Part shown: one piece after another, positions 18,059 through 26,092 of the stretch | How the letters are laid out: every line of letters starts with the position of its first letter | Numbering within the stretch: the first letter of the stretch is position 1 | Assembly: GCA_050250135.1 (NCBI GenBank) | Contig: JBFWPF010000017.1 | Location: 1-40,595, forward strand | Source: JBFWPF01 sp050250135 | GTDB taxonomy: Bacteria > Chlamydiota > Chlamydiia > Chlamydiales > JAFEGQ01 | Reading direction: 5' to 3' | Length of the DNA: 40,595 nt | Made by a program: the position numbers and the translations under genes | Notes under the pieces: model-generated | The model's input: only the letters and a program-made list of their open reading frames with translations | Database searches by the model: none | What the model was told of the DNA's origin: nothing

Positions 18059-18538
18059 ATGGAAGTGACGATGAAAGGGAAGCCCCTTAAGCTCGTAGGA
18101 AATCCCCCAAAGCTGGGCGATAAGGCCCCCGATTGTGAGCTGATCACCATGGACCTGAAAAAGGTCCAGGTGGCCGACTACCGACCCGCGATCCTCTCTT
18201 GCGTCCCCTCCCTTGACACCTCGACCTGCAGCATTCAAACCCGCCGCTTTTTGCAAGAGGTGGAGAGGCGTGGGGTGCAACTGGTCACTATCAGCATGGA
18301 CCTCCCCTTCGCCCAGAAGCGGTGGTGTGGGGCCGAAGGGGCGGCGAACGCCACGGTCCTCTCCGACCACCGAGAGGCCGCCTTTGGTAGGGCCTTTGGC
18401 ATTCTGATCCCCTCTCTGCGGTTGCTAGCCCGGACCGTCTTTGTTGTCGATGCAAACGGGGTGATCCGCTACGTCCAGGTCGTCCCCGAGATTTCCGAGG
18501 AGCCCGACTACGCTTCAGCTTTAGCAGCTTGTAAGTAA
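18059..18538 (+). CDS. tpx: Thiol peroxidase, atypical 2-Cys peroxiredoxin
   Basis: ATG 18059 is preceded by AGAGGTGG with 3-nt spacing; an ATG four codons later is possible. The 159-residue length is close to the family's usual 165-168. The Tpx signature is clear: PSLDTSTCSIQTRRF with the peroxidatic Cys57 and the resolving Cys90 in KRWCGAEG. The enzyme reduces hydroperoxides with electrons from thioredoxin through an intramolecular disulfide. The protein ends in an extra cysteine (LAACK). It lies 34 nt after the interrupted gene and 26 nt before nhaD on the same strand. No signal peptide, so it is cytoplasmic. Confidence 0.93.
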   Translation: MEVTMKGKPLKLVGNPPKLGDKAPDCELITMDLKKVQVADYRPAILSCVPSLDTSTCSIQTRRFLQEVERRGVQLVTISMDLPFAQKRWCGAEGAANATVLSDHREAAFGRAFGILIPSLRLLARTVFVVDANGVIRYVQVVPEISEEPDYASALAACK

Positions 18539-18564
18539 CACTACTGCCGGTTTAGACTCGCGGG

Positions 18565-19845
18565 ATGTCCGAAGTTTTCTCCCTTGCCAGCTACATTTTG
18601 ATCGTCGTGTTTGCGGCCGCCTATACCGCGATCGTCTTCGAACACTCCACCAAGGTGAACAAGGCCGCAGCAGCCCTAATCGGCGCCGCCCTCTGCTGGT
18701 TTGTGATCTTCGTTGAAGGGAGGGCCGCCCACGGGGCCAGTGTCTCCGTTCTGTCAGAACATGTCTCAAGTGTCAGCCAGATCATCTTCTTCTTGATGGG
18801 GGCGATGACCATTGTCGAGCTGATCGACTCCCACCACGGGTTCCAGCTGATCATCGACCTGATGAGAACCCGGTCGAAGACCAAGATGCTCTGGATTATC
18901 GGCCTGACCACCTTCTTTGTCTCCGCCGTACTCGATAACCTAACCTCGACCATCGTGATGGTTTCGGTTTTGAGGAAAATCCTCCCGAATAAGCTAGAGC
19001 GGTGGTTTTTCGGCGCTATCGTGGTGATTGCCGCCAACGCTGGAGGGGCCTGGACCCCTATCGGCGATGTGACGACAACCATGCTGTGGATCCACGGAAA
19101 CCTCTCCACACTGTCGGTGATGCGCTCCCTTTTTATCCCCAGCTTGGTCTCCCTTGTGGTGGCCCTCATCTACGGCTCCTTCCGCTACTGGGGGCAGAAG
19201 ATAGAGGCCTTTCCCCGAGGAGAGGAGCGCCTCCCCCATCCAGGGGCGAAGCTCACCTTTTTCCTGGGAATCGGAGCCCTCATCCTGGTCCCCGTGATCA
19301 AAGGGGTCACCGGCCTTCCCCCCTTCATGTCGATGTTTATCGGCGTGGGCATTCTATGGATGGCGACCGACCTGCGTCATGCCGGCCACCACGACCGGGA
19401 CCACCTGCGGATGACCCATGCCCTAACGCGGATCGATACCAGCGGCATCCTCTTTTTCTTGGGTATCCTGCTTGCTGTAGGTGCGCTGGAGGCAGCGGGG
19501 ATCCTAGGGGCACTGGCGGGCTGGGTCAACACCGTGATACCCAATGTGGAGGTGGTCGCCCTCCTTATCGGCCTCGCCTCAGCCGTCGTCGACAACGTCC
19601 CCCTCGTAGCCGCTACCATGTCAATGTACGACCTAACGGCCTTCCCGATCGATAGCCCCTTCTGGGATCTGATCGCCTACTGCGCCGGAACGGGAGGGAG
19701 CATCCTGATCATCGGGTCGGCAGCGGGCGTAGCCCTGATGAGCCTCGAAAAGGTCGACTTCTTCTGGTATCTCCGGAAAATTTCGGTTGTAGCCTTTTTA
19801 AGCTACGCCGCAGGGGCCGGCACCTACCTACTATTAGGTATCTAA
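18565..19845 (+). CDS. nhaD: NhaD-type sodium/proton antiporter
   Basis: The 426-residue protein has about 11-12 hydrophobic segments. Family hallmarks include FFLMGAMTIVELIDSH, VSAVLDNLTSTIVMVSVLRK and NAGGAWTPIGDVTTTMLWI, where acidic and polar residues inside membrane segments form the ion path. NhaD exports Na+ or Li+ in exchange for protons in the inner membrane. In a chlamydia-like cell with a sodium-pumping NADH dehydrogenase (suggested by the NqrM-like gene at 23237), an antiporter would link the sodium and proton gradients. The start ATG 18565 is close behind tpx, so the two may be co-transcribed. Confidence 0.9.
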   Translation: MSEVFSLASYILIVVFAAAYTAIVFEHSTKVNKAAAALIGAALCWFVIFVEGRAAHGASVSVLSEHVSSVSQIIFFLMGAMTIVELIDSHHGFQLIIDLMRTRSKTKMLWIIGLTTFFVSAVLDNLTSTIVMVSVLRKILPNKLERWFFGAIVVIAANAGGAWTPIGDVTTTMLWIHGNLSTLSVMRSLFIPSLVSLVVALIYGSFRYWGQKIEAFPRGEERLPHPGAKLTFFLGIGALILVPVIKGVTGLPPFMSMFIGVGILWMATDLRHAGHHDRDHLRMTHALTRIDTSGILFFLGILLAVGALEAAGILGALAGWVNTVIPNVEVVALLIGLASAVVDNVPLVAATMSMYDLTAFPIDSPFWDLIAYCAGTGGSILIIGSAAGVALMSLEKVDFFWYLRKISVVAFLSYAAGAGTYLLLGI

Positions 19846-19983
19846 CAACCAATCACTTGAGTTAGTCTAAATTTTTAAATTTGCCTCAAAAGGGGGCAAT
19901 CCTTCATAAGGCCGAAATATGTTGCCGGTTGAAACTCTGGTGTTTCAGCACGGATGTCCAATCACATGTGGAGGAACAACAAC

Positions 19984-20187
19984 ATGAAGCTTATCAATGC
20001 ATTGGCGCTGACGCTTCTTATCATCGGTGGGATCAACTGGGGTCTTGTCGGGATTTGGAAGTTCAACGTTGTCGACTACCTATTTGGTCGGATCTATATC
20101 GATCGGATCATCTATGTGCTCGTCGGGATTTCCGCTATCTACATTGCGGTAGCCTGGAAGTTCATCAAGAAGCCCCACCACGGTTAG
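19984..20187 (+). CDS. DUF378 family small membrane protein
   Basis: ATG 19984 is chosen for its RBS (TGGAGGA at 19969-19975, 8 nt spacing) rather than an upstream ATG. The 67-residue product has two membrane segments. LLIIGGINWGLVGIWKFNVV is the diagnostic first segment of DUF378 (YuzA-like) proteins. The function of this family is unknown. About 140 bp of A+T-rich spacer with no recognised element precede it, apart from a small hairpin (TGAAAC/GTTTCA, 19930-19947). It is followed by a strong hairpin, so it may form its own transcription unit. Confidence 0.85.
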   Translation: MKLINALALTLLIIGGINWGLVGIWKFNVVDYLFGRIYIDRIIYVLVGISAIYIAVAWKFIKKPHHG

Positions 20188-20198
20188 TGGTGTTCTCT

Positions 20199-20221
20199 CC
20201 CTGGGGCCTACGGTCCCAGGG
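20199..20221 (+). terminator. Strong hairpin after the DUF378 gene
   Basis: CCCTGGGGCC (20199-20208) pairs with GGTCCCAGGG (20212-20221) through ten pairs, one of them G-U, around a 3-nt loop. It starts 12 nt after the stop codon. There is no U-tract downstream (GTCAAAAATT), so it may stop or stabilise the transcript without being a classic intrinsic terminator. Confidence 0.5.
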
Positions 20222-20282
20222 GTCAAAAATTCGGGAACTCGTGTAGACTGGCTGGCTGTGGTTTAAACTGAGCCCCGCCCCT

Positions 20283-21692
20283 ATGAAAACTGAGACCCGT
20301 TTTAGCTACTTCGCCCTCTGCGTGGCGATCGCCCTCCTCTTTTGGTTCCTCCCCGTCCCCGAAGGCTTAAGCCCCAAGGCAATGCGCCTACTGGGGATCT
20401 TTATCGCGACCATTGTCGGGATCATCACCCGCGCCCTACCGATGGGAGCGGTTGCCCTGGTCGGCCTAACGGCCACCATCGGGGCGAATGTCCTCGACTT
20501 TGCCGCCGCCTTTTCTGGCTTTAGCCACCCGGTGGTCTGGTTGATCGTCGCTGCCTTCTTTATCGCGAAGGGGTTTACGAAGACTGGTCTCGGAAGCCGG
20601 ATCGCCTACCACTTTGTCCACCTGGTGGGAAAAAAGACCCTCGGCCTAGGCTACGGCCTGGTGGCGACCGAGCTTATCCTCTCCCCGGCTATCCCGAGCA
20701 ACACCGCGCGGACAGGGGGTGTGATCTTCCCGATACTCGACTCCCTTAGCCGCTCGTTTGGCAGCGATCCGCAGCTGGGAACGGCGCGAAAGGTGGGCTC
20801 CTTCCTGACGATGGTGGCGATGCAAGCGACCCTCTTTACCAGTACGATGTTTATGACGGCGATGGCCCCAAATCCCCTGATGGCCAATGTGGCTAGTGAG
20901 AAAGGGCTAACGATTACCTGGGGAAGCTGGGCGCTAGCCGCCCTCGTCCCGGGGGTTATCAGCCTGATTTTTATCCCCCTCCTCCTCTATAAGCTCTACC
21001 CCCCAGCGGTCAAGGAGACCCCCGACGCGCCCCACATGGCGAAGGAAAAGCTCCAAGAGATGGGGAAGATGAAGATCCCCGAAAAGGTGATGCTGGCGAC
21101 CTTCGTCGGCATGCTGGTCCTCTGGATCTTTGGCCCCCAGTTCCACATGGACGCGACGACGGCCGCCTTTATCGGCCTCTCCGCCCTGCTGATCTTCGGG
21201 GTCCTGACCTGGAAGGAGGTGCTCGACCACCACGGGGCTTGGGAGACCCTCTTCTGGTTTGCCTCCCTGGTCTCGATGGCGGCTAACCTGGGTAAGATGG
21301 GGGTGATCGGCTGGATGGGTCAGTATATCGCCGGGTGGATTGGGGGGCTCTCCTGGCCCTGGGCCTTTTTGGTCCTCTGCCTTGCCTACTACTACCTCCA
21401 CTACCTCTTTGCCAGCGTCCTGGCCCACGTGGTCTCCCTCTACCCGGTCTTCCTCTCGGTGGCGATCGCGGCAGGGGTCCCGGGAATGCCGGCCGCCCTC
21501 TCCTTTGCCTTCCTTAGCTCCCTCTTTGCCGGCCTAACCCACTACAGTTCAGGACCAGCAGCAATCCTCTACAGCCCCAGGTATGTCCCCCTTAAGACCT
21601 GGTGGGGCCTAAACGGTGTGCTAAGTGTCCTTAACTTTGCCGTTTGGATCGGTTTAGGAAGTCTTTGGTGGAAAGTAATTGGGCTGTGGTAG
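20283..21692 (+). CDS. DASS family dicarboxylate:anion carrier (SodiT-like)
   Basis: The 469-residue protein has about 12-14 membrane segments and two conserved Ser-Asn-Thr-type substrate loops: IPSNTARTGG in the first half and the matching region around ASVLAHVVSLYPVF in the second. Such carriers, related to plastid 2-oxoglutarate/malate translocators and to the chlamydial protein annotated next to pfkA (CT204, from memory), import host C4/C5 dicarboxylates. In Chlamydia this gene sits beside pfkA; here it is about 10 kb away, a local rearrangement. No clear Shine-Dalgarno precedes ATG 20283. Substrate and counter-ion are inferred from the family. Confidence 0.88.
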   Translation: MKTETRFSYFALCVAIALLFWFLPVPEGLSPKAMRLLGIFIATIVGIITRALPMGAVALVGLTATIGANVLDFAAAFSGFSHPVVWLIVAAFFIAKGFTKTGLGSRIAYHFVHLVGKKTLGLGYGLVATELILSPAIPSNTARTGGVIFPILDSLSRSFGSDPQLGTARKVGSFLTMVAMQATLFTSTMFMTAMAPNPLMANVASEKGLTITWGSWALAALVPGVISLIFIPLLLYKLYPPAVKETPDAPHMAKEKLQEMGKMKIPEKVMLATFVGMLVLWIFGPQFHMDATTAAFIGLSALLIFGVLTWKEVLDHHGAWETLFWFASLVSMAANLGKMGVIGWMGQYIAGWIGGLSWPWAFLVLCLAYYYLHYLFASVLAHVVSLYPVFLSVAIAAGVPGMPAALSFAFLSSLFAGLTHYSSGPAAILYSPRYVPLKTWWGLNGVLSVLNFAVWIGLGSLWWKVIGLW

Positions 21693-21773
21693 TATGATGG
21701 CGCTGTTTTCATGTGACTGCGAGTCCAGAGTGGGACTTCTAGGAACGTGAGTAGATTGTTAGGAGAATCCACA

Positions 21774-22079
21774 ATGGCAAAGAGAATTTATATAGGTAAC
21801 CTTCCTTACGGACACACCGACTCCGAGCTGCAGGCTCTTTTTGAGACCTACGGCACGGTTAGCTCGGCTCAAGTGATCATCGACCGGGATACCGGCAGAT
21901 CCAAGGGCTTTGGCTTTGTCGAGATGCCCAATGATGGGGAGGCTAACGCCGCCATCGAAGCACTCGATGGGAAAGATGCAGGGGGCCGAGCCCTCCGCGT
22001 CAACGAGGCTCGTCCTCGCGAAGAGCGCCCCTCCGGAGGCTCTCGAGGCGGTGGCGGCGGCGGCGGTCGCCGCTGGTAA
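21774..22079 (+). CDS. RRM-type RNA-binding protein with Gly-rich tail
   Basis: ATG 21774 has AGGAG (21761-21765) 8 nt upstream. The 101-residue protein is a single RNA recognition motif followed by a short Arg/Gly tail. Both RNP motifs are intact: RNP2 IYIGNLP at residues 5-11 and RNP1 KGFGFVEM in the middle. Proteins of this size and layout are common in cyanobacteria and chlamydiae and bind single-stranded RNA, probably in mRNA stability or cold response. The stop lies 1 nt from the stop of the convergent aldo/keto reductase gene. Confidence 0.93.
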   Translation: MAKRIYIGNLPYGHTDSELQALFETYGTVSSAQVIIDRDTGRSKGFGFVEMPNDGEANAAIEALDGKDAGGRALRVNEARPREERPSGGSRGGGGGGGRRW

Positions 22080-22080
22080 C

Positions 22081-22887
22081 CTAGTCGAAGTCGGCGAAAG
22101 AGGGGTTGAACTGCCGGACACCGGTGTTCAGCCCCTCTATCTTTTTTATCTCATCCCCGCTCAGCTTAAAGTCGAAGATCGAGAAGTTCTCAAGGGCCCG
22201 CTTCCGATGAGAGGTCTTGGGAATTGCGATGTGCCCCTTTTGGGTTAACCAGCGGAGGGTGACCTGCGCCGGCGTCTTTCCGTAGCGCTCCCCTATTTCG
22301 ATAAACAGAGGCTCAGAGATGACCTCCCCCCGCAGTAGAGGAGCCCACGCCGTGATCCGAATCCCCCTCTCTTGGCAAAAGTCGACAAGCTCCCTTTGGT
22401 AGAAGTAGGGGTGGCACTCGATCTGGTTGACGACGATGGGGACACCCGCCTGCAGGGCGGCTGTAAGGTGGCGGATGGTGAAGTTGGAAACCCCTATGCT
22501 GCGGATCTTGCCCGCCTCTTGAAGGGCAGCCATCGCCTCTAGGGTCTCGGCAAAGGGGACCGACCGGTCGGGCCAGTGGATCAGGAAGAGGTCGAGGTAG
22601 TCGGTCTCAAGCTCCTTGAGACTCCTGTTGCACACGATCGGAACCCGCTTCCGGGTATGATCTCCCGGCCAGATCTTGGAGACGAGGTAAAGCGCCTCGC
22701 GGGGATAGGGCTTTAGCGCGGGCGCGATCGCCCTGTGGTTTTCGTAGTAGTCGGCGGTGTCGATGTGGCGGTAGCCGATCTCAAGAGCCGCTTCTACGAT
22801 CTGCGTGCAGCCTTTCCCGGTCAGCTGGTAGGTCCCAAACCCGAGGGCAGGGATAGTGTGGCCATCGCTGAGGGTAAAGGTTTCCAT
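22081..22887 (-). CDS. Aldo/keto reductase
   Basis: This 268-residue TIM-barrel oxidoreductase carries the family's catalytic residues: Asp and Tyr in GYRHIDTADYYENH, Lys in LVSKIWPGD and His in FLIHWPDRS. The C-terminal NADPH site is visible as AIPKTSHRKRALEN. It matches short bacterial AKR5-like enzymes of the DkgA/DkgB and YtbE kind, which reduce ketones and aldehydes such as methylglyoxal or 2,5-diketogluconate; the substrate here is unknown. ATG 22887 has GGAG 3-4 nt upstream. The region upstream of it ends in the 163-bp repeat element. Confidence 0.92.
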   Translation of the reverse strand: METFTLSDGHTIPALGFGTYQLTGKGCTQIVEAALEIGYRHIDTADYYENHRAIAPALKPYPREALYLVSKIWPGDHTRKRVPIVCNRSLKELETDYLDLFLIHWPDRSVPFAETLEAMAALQEAGKIRSIGVSNFTIRHLTAALQAGVPIVVNQIECHPYFYQRELVDFCQERGIRITAWAPLLRGEVISEPLFIEIGERYGKTPAQVTLRWLTQKGHIAIPKTSHRKRALENFSIFDFKLSGDEIKKIEGLNTGVRQFNPSFADFD

Positions 22888-23002
22888 GCTCCATTTTTAA
22901 CGGCGACAGGTACATGTTCACAAGGGGGAGTCCTCCCACTAGGGGACGCGGGTTGCAAAGATCTCAGCTTAAACCCCTGATTGCGACCCCCGCCCCTAAG
23001 GA

Positions 23003-23165
23003 GGTACGCGTTTAGTCCCTTTGAGCCGCGGCAGGCTTGTGGGGGCCCGTCATCTGCTTCGCGGAGCTCCTCCCCCAGGGCGCGCGGCCCCTCTCGTCGT
23101 CGCTCCACTCGCATCTGTCAGGCCCGCACTGCGCCTGCTGCGTCTACAGGGACTAAACACCTACC
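23003..23165. mobile_element. MITE-like hairpin element, copy A
   Basis: This 163-bp element is present again, inverted and about 80% identical, at 35577-35739. Its ends form an imperfect terminal inverted repeat of about 18 bp (GGTACGCGTTTAGTCCCT against GGTAGGTGTTTAGTCCCT). Inner segments also pair, for example GCGGCAGGC with GCCTGCTGC, so the whole element can fold into one long hairpin. It is flanked by TAAGGA on both sides (22997-23002 and 23166-23171), consistent with a 6-bp target duplication. It carries no convincing gene and sits between the aldo/keto reductase and the NqrM-like gene. Confidence 0.75.
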
Positions 23166-23236
23166 TAAGGAGAGGGCTACCGCCGTGAATATGTACCGCA
23201 ATAGACAGCAGAGTCAAGAGGTGTTAGGCTGACCCC

Positions 23237-23437
23237 ATGAAGCCGCTATTGATAACGCTCTTGCTTGCGGTGATCCTCATTGCGCTAGCCCTTGCTGGCC
23301 TTGCCCTGGGGCTGATCCTAACGGGAAAAAACCGGCTGCAACTGGGAGCGTGCGGACGCTATCCCCGTCAGCGGCGCGACGAGAGGTGTGGCAACGAAAC
23401 CCATTGTCCCCTATGTGATAAGCATGAAAGCGATTGA
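23237..23437 (+). CDS. NqrM-like maturation factor of the Na+-NQR complex
   Basis: The 66-residue protein has one N-terminal membrane segment (LLLAVILIALALAGLALG) followed by a short tail with four cysteines in the order GACGR, DERC, THC and PLC. NqrM (DUF539) has the same size, a single membrane helix, a GSCGG motif and further cysteines, and is needed to assemble the iron centre of the sodium-pumping NADH:quinone reductase. Chlamydiae use that complex, and the quinone pathway gene mqnE overlaps this one, which fits. The Gly-Gly after the first Cys is replaced by GR, so the assignment is moderate. No strong RBS is seen. Confidence 0.55.
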   Translation: MKPLLITLLLAVILIALALAGLALGLILTGKNRLQLGACGRYPRQRRDERCGNETHCPLCDKHESD

Positions 23438-24533
23438 AGATAAGGTCCGAGCGGGCGAGCGCCTTTCGTATGAGGAGGGGCTCTCCTTGTTTCAGTGTGA
23501 ACCTAAGGCGGTAGCTGAGCTAGCCGACTGGGTCCGAAAGGAGCGCGTAGGCGACACGGTCACCTTTGCCTCCACCCTCTATCTCCACCCGACCAACCTC
23601 TGTGAGCTCTCCTGCCCGATGTGCTCCTTCTATGCTAAGCCGGGCTGGAAGACGGCCTGGTTTCTATCACCCGAAGAGTGTGAGCGGCGGATCCGAAAGG
23701 CCTATCCCTTGGGACTGACCGAGGTGCATGTGGTGGGGGGGCTGTGGCGCGATTGTGACCTGAGCTACTACGAGGACCTCTTCGCCCGGATTAAGCGGAT
23801 CGATCCCCAGCTTCACATCAAGGCGCTCACCCCAGTTGAGTATGACTTTTTGGCCAAATTGCACGGGATTTCCATCGAGCAGGTGTTTGAGCGGATGATC
23901 GGCTTCGGCCTCGATTCGGTGCCGGGCGGGGGCGCCGAAATCCTCGTCGAGGAGGTGCGCAAGAAGATTGCAGGACAAAAGATCACGACGGAAGAGTACC
24001 TCACCATCACCGAAACGGCCCACCGGATGGGGCTCCGCTCCAACATCACGATGCTCTACGGCCATATCGAAGGGGAGGGCGACATCATCACCCACCTCAT
24101 CCGGGTCAGGGAGCTGCAGGATCGGACCGGCGGTTTCCGCGCCTTTGTCCCGCTCAAGTGGCACAGCGAAAACAATGCACTCGGAAAGCGGAAGAATCGG
24201 CTCCTTCCCCCCAAAGACAATACCCTTGTCTATGGGATATCCCGCCTGATGCTCGACAACATCCCAAGCCTTAAACTCCTCTGGAAATACCTCGGCGTGG
24301 AGGAGGCGCAGCGGCTGCTCGGCTGCGGTGGCAATGACCTCTCCTCCACCTACGTCGACGAGCAGATCATCGAGATGGCCGGGAGCATCCGGATGGAGAT
24401 GACCCGGGAGCGGATGTGTCAGCTCATTGAGGCGGTCGGAAGGGTGCCCAAAGAGGTCCATTCGGGTTACGAATACCTCGTGTACAACTTTTTAGCTGGC
24501 GATGCCGTAGGCGAAGGGGGTAAGATCGCTTAG
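23424..24533 (+). CDS. mqnE: Aminofutalosine synthase, radical SAM enzyme of menaquinone synthesis
   Basis: ATG 23424 gives 369 residues; a GTG 12 codons earlier is possible, but MKAIEDKVRAGERLSYEEG is the expected family start. The radical SAM cluster is C60-x3-C64-x2-C67 (CELSCPMC). Strong MqnE signatures follow: EVHVVGGL, HIKALTPVEYDFLA, GLDSVPGGGAEI, TMLYGHIE and RLMLDNIPSLKLLWKYLG. The enzyme joins 3-(1-carboxyvinyloxy)benzoate to SAM to form 6-amino-6-deoxyfutalosine, the second step of the futalosine route. It overlaps the NqrM-like gene by 14 nt and precedes mqnA by 118 nt. mqnB, mqnC and mqnD are not in this window. Confidence 0.93.
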   Translation: MKAIEDKVRAGERLSYEEGLSLFQCEPKAVAELADWVRKERVGDTVTFASTLYLHPTNLCELSCPMCSFYAKPGWKTAWFLSPEECERRIRKAYPLGLTEVHVVGGLWRDCDLSYYEDLFARIKRIDPQLHIKALTPVEYDFLAKLHGISIEQVFERMIGFGLDSVPGGGAEILVEEVRKKIAGQKITTEEYLTITETAHRMGLRSNITMLYGHIEGEGDIITHLIRVRELQDRTGGFRAFVPLKWHSENNALGKRKNRLLPPKDNTLVYGISRLMLDNIPSLKLLWKYLGVEEAQRLLGCGGNDLSSTYVDEQIIEMAGSIRMEMTRERMCQLIEAVGRVPKEVHSGYEYLVYNFLAGDAVGEGGKIA

Positions 24534-24543
24534 AGCGCGATGA

Positions 24544-24565
24544 ATCCATAGCCAAAGCTATGGAT
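24544..24565. promoter_or_regulatory. Perfect hairpin between mqnE and mqnA
   Basis: ATCCATAGC (24544-24552) is the exact complement of GCTATGGAT (24557-24565) around a CAAA loop, 10 nt after the mqnE stop. No U-tract follows, so it may be an attenuating or mRNA-stabilising hairpin rather than a terminator. Confidence 0.45.
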
Positions 24566-24651
24566 GAGGAGCGACATGAGCGAGATTGCCCCCTGAAGCA
24601 AGGCAGCGACGCTAAAAAGTTGCACACGGGGTATTAATATGAGGTGGCAGC

Positions 24652-25419
24652 ATGCGTGTAGGGATACCGAAATACAGCAACACCATCCCCCTTATCGGGG
24701 GGCTCCTTGCAGGCGAGGTGGAGAGCGATATCGAATGGGTAAGGGAGGTGCCGACCACCCTCAACCGCCTTATCAGTGTGGGCGAGCTCGATATCGGGCT
24801 GATCAGCACCGCTCACTACCTAGAGAACCAGAGTGCGCTTAAGCTCTTGTCAGGCCACTGCATCGCCGCGGTCGACGAGGTGCAGAGTGTCCTCCTCTAC
24901 AAACGGAATGGGATAGAGAAGATCGACAAGGTTTCGGTAGCGATTACCGACGAGTCGGCTAGCGGCGCCCGTCTTCTCAAGGTCCTTGCGGAGCGGTTCT
25001 GGAATGTAGCGCCCCACTATGTCAAGCTTTGTCGCCTCGAGGAGGCGACCGAGTTTCCCGCCTTCCTCTTGATCGGCGATGCGGCTTTAGAAAATCCGGT
25101 CATACCGGGCTACTACACCGTCGACCTGGCGACCGCCTGGTACGAAAAGACCGGCCTCCCCTTCCCCTTTGCCGTTTTCGCCGCCCCCAAGGTCACCCCC
25201 GAGGTTGACCGGGCGATGCAGCAGATCAAGGCCTCCTACGAATGGGGGCGGCGCAATGAGAGTGCCCTCATCGACCTGGCAAAGAGGAGCTCCCCCCTCT
25301 CCCGCGAGCAGCTTAAGGGCTACTTTCGCCTCCTCCACTACCGGCTAGAAGAGGAGGAGATGGCGGGCCTCCGAACCTTTGCTGCCCTCATCGAGATCCC
25401 CTCTGATGCTCTCGTATAA
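24652..25419 (+). CDS. mqnA: Chorismate dehydratase, first step of the futalosine pathway
   Basis: ATG 24652 follows GAGGTGG (24641-24647) by 4 nt. The 255-residue protein has the periplasmic-binding-protein-like fold of MqnA, with RVGIPKYSNTIPL at the start, a GELDIGLIST loop, an LLIGDAAL motif near residue 142 and the diagnostic end TGLPFPFAVFAAPK. MqnA removes water from chorismate to give 3-(1-carboxyvinyloxy)benzoate, the substrate of MqnE encoded just upstream. The related MqnD is an alternative, but IGDAAL and the TGLPF motif favour MqnA. It overlaps menG by 14 nt, so the two are probably translationally coupled. Confidence 0.88.
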   Translation: MRVGIPKYSNTIPLIGGLLAGEVESDIEWVREVPTTLNRLISVGELDIGLISTAHYLENQSALKLLSGHCIAAVDEVQSVLLYKRNGIEKIDKVSVAITDESASGARLLKVLAERFWNVAPHYVKLCRLEEATEFPAFLLIGDAALENPVIPGYYTVDLATAWYEKTGLPFPFAVFAAPKVTPEVDRAMQQIKASYEWGRRNESALIDLAKRSSPLSREQLKGYFRLLHYRLEEEEMAGLRTFAALIEIPSDALV

Positions 25420-26092
25420 GGGGAGGACAGGTGAGGGGGTCCGCACCCTCTTTGGGGAGATTGCCGAGCGTTACGACCGGAACAACGCCCTCCTCTCCTT
25501 TGGGATGTTTAAGCGGTGGAACCGGGCCCTCATCGCCAGCCTGCCCAAAGGGGCAACCCTTCTCGACCTCTGCGCTGGCACCGGGGAGATCGCCTTTGCC
25601 CACTCCCGCCGCTCCCCTGCCGAGCTGATCCTCCTCGACTTCTGCCCAGAGATGCTTGAGATCGCCAAAAGGAAGGGAGGAGAGGGGCCCACCTACCTCT
25701 GCGCCGACGCCCACACCCTTCCGCTCGAGGGGGAGCGGGTCGAGGCGGTCTCCTGCGCCTACGGGATCCGGAACCTCGTCGACCCCGTCCAGTGCGGGCG
25801 GGAGGTCTATCGGGTGCTAAAGCCAGGGGGCATTTTTTCGATACTGGAGCTTACCCGCCCGAGAAATCCCCTATTAGCCCGGCTTCACAGTCTCCATGTC
25901 CGCCTTATGGTGCCCCTGCTAGGCCGCCTCTTCTCCCCAAGCCGAGCCGCTTACGCCTACCTCTCTGAGAGCGTCCGCACCTTTACCGATCCCTACCGCT
26001 TAGCAGAGCAGCTCGAGCAGGTGGGCTTTTCGACCGCCCGTATAAAGCCCCTTGACGGCGGGGCGGCCACCCTAATCACCCTTACCAAATGA
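25406..26092 (+). CDS. menG: Demethylmenaquinone methyltransferase
   Basis: ATG 25406 inside the end of mqnA gives 228 residues beginning MLSYKGRTGEGVRTLFGEIA. The SAM-binding motif I is LLDLCAGTGE at about 52-61. UbiE/MenG signatures are present: FGEIAERYDRNNALLSFG, AYGIRNLVDP and EVYRVLKPGGIFSILE. The enzyme adds the last methyl group to demethylmenaquinone at the membrane. In a genome using the futalosine route and lacking ubiquinone genes here, menaquinone is the likely product. It overlaps mqnA upstream and maf downstream (ATGA), so the run mqnA-menG-maf forms an operon; the same mqnE-mqnA-menG order occurs in Chlamydia (CT426-CT428, from memory). Confidence 0.93.
   Translation: MLSYKGRTGEGVRTLFGEIAERYDRNNALLSFGMFKRWNRALIASLPKGATLLDLCAGTGEIAFAHSRRSPAELILLDFCPEMLEIAKRKGGEGPTYLCADAHTLPLEGERVEAVSCAYGIRNLVDPVQCGREVYRVLKPGGIFSILELTRPRNPLLARLHSLHVRLMVPLLGRLFSPSRAAYAYLSESVRTFTDPYRLAEQLEQVGFSTARIKPLDGGAATLITLTK

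Noticed and set aside
19002..19655. 217-codon plus-strand frame inside nhaD
   Set aside because: It is an out-of-frame shadow of nhaD, rich in Arg/Pro/His, without an RBS or motif.
22821..23114. Minus-strand frame across hairpin element A (and a similar frame across copy B)
   Set aside because: The frame exists because the element is G+C rich; substitutions between copies preserve base pairing rather than protein.
23667..24461. 264-codon minus-strand frame opposite mqnE
   Set aside because: It mirrors the strongly conserved mqnE frame; long antisense frames are expected in G+C-rich genes.
24530..24625. Minus-strand hydrophobic frame (VQLFSVAALLQGAISLMSLL and onward) between mqnE and mqnA
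   Set aside because: It looks like a membrane helix but has only a GTG start with no ribosome site and overlaps the mqnE end and the hairpin; chance is as likely.
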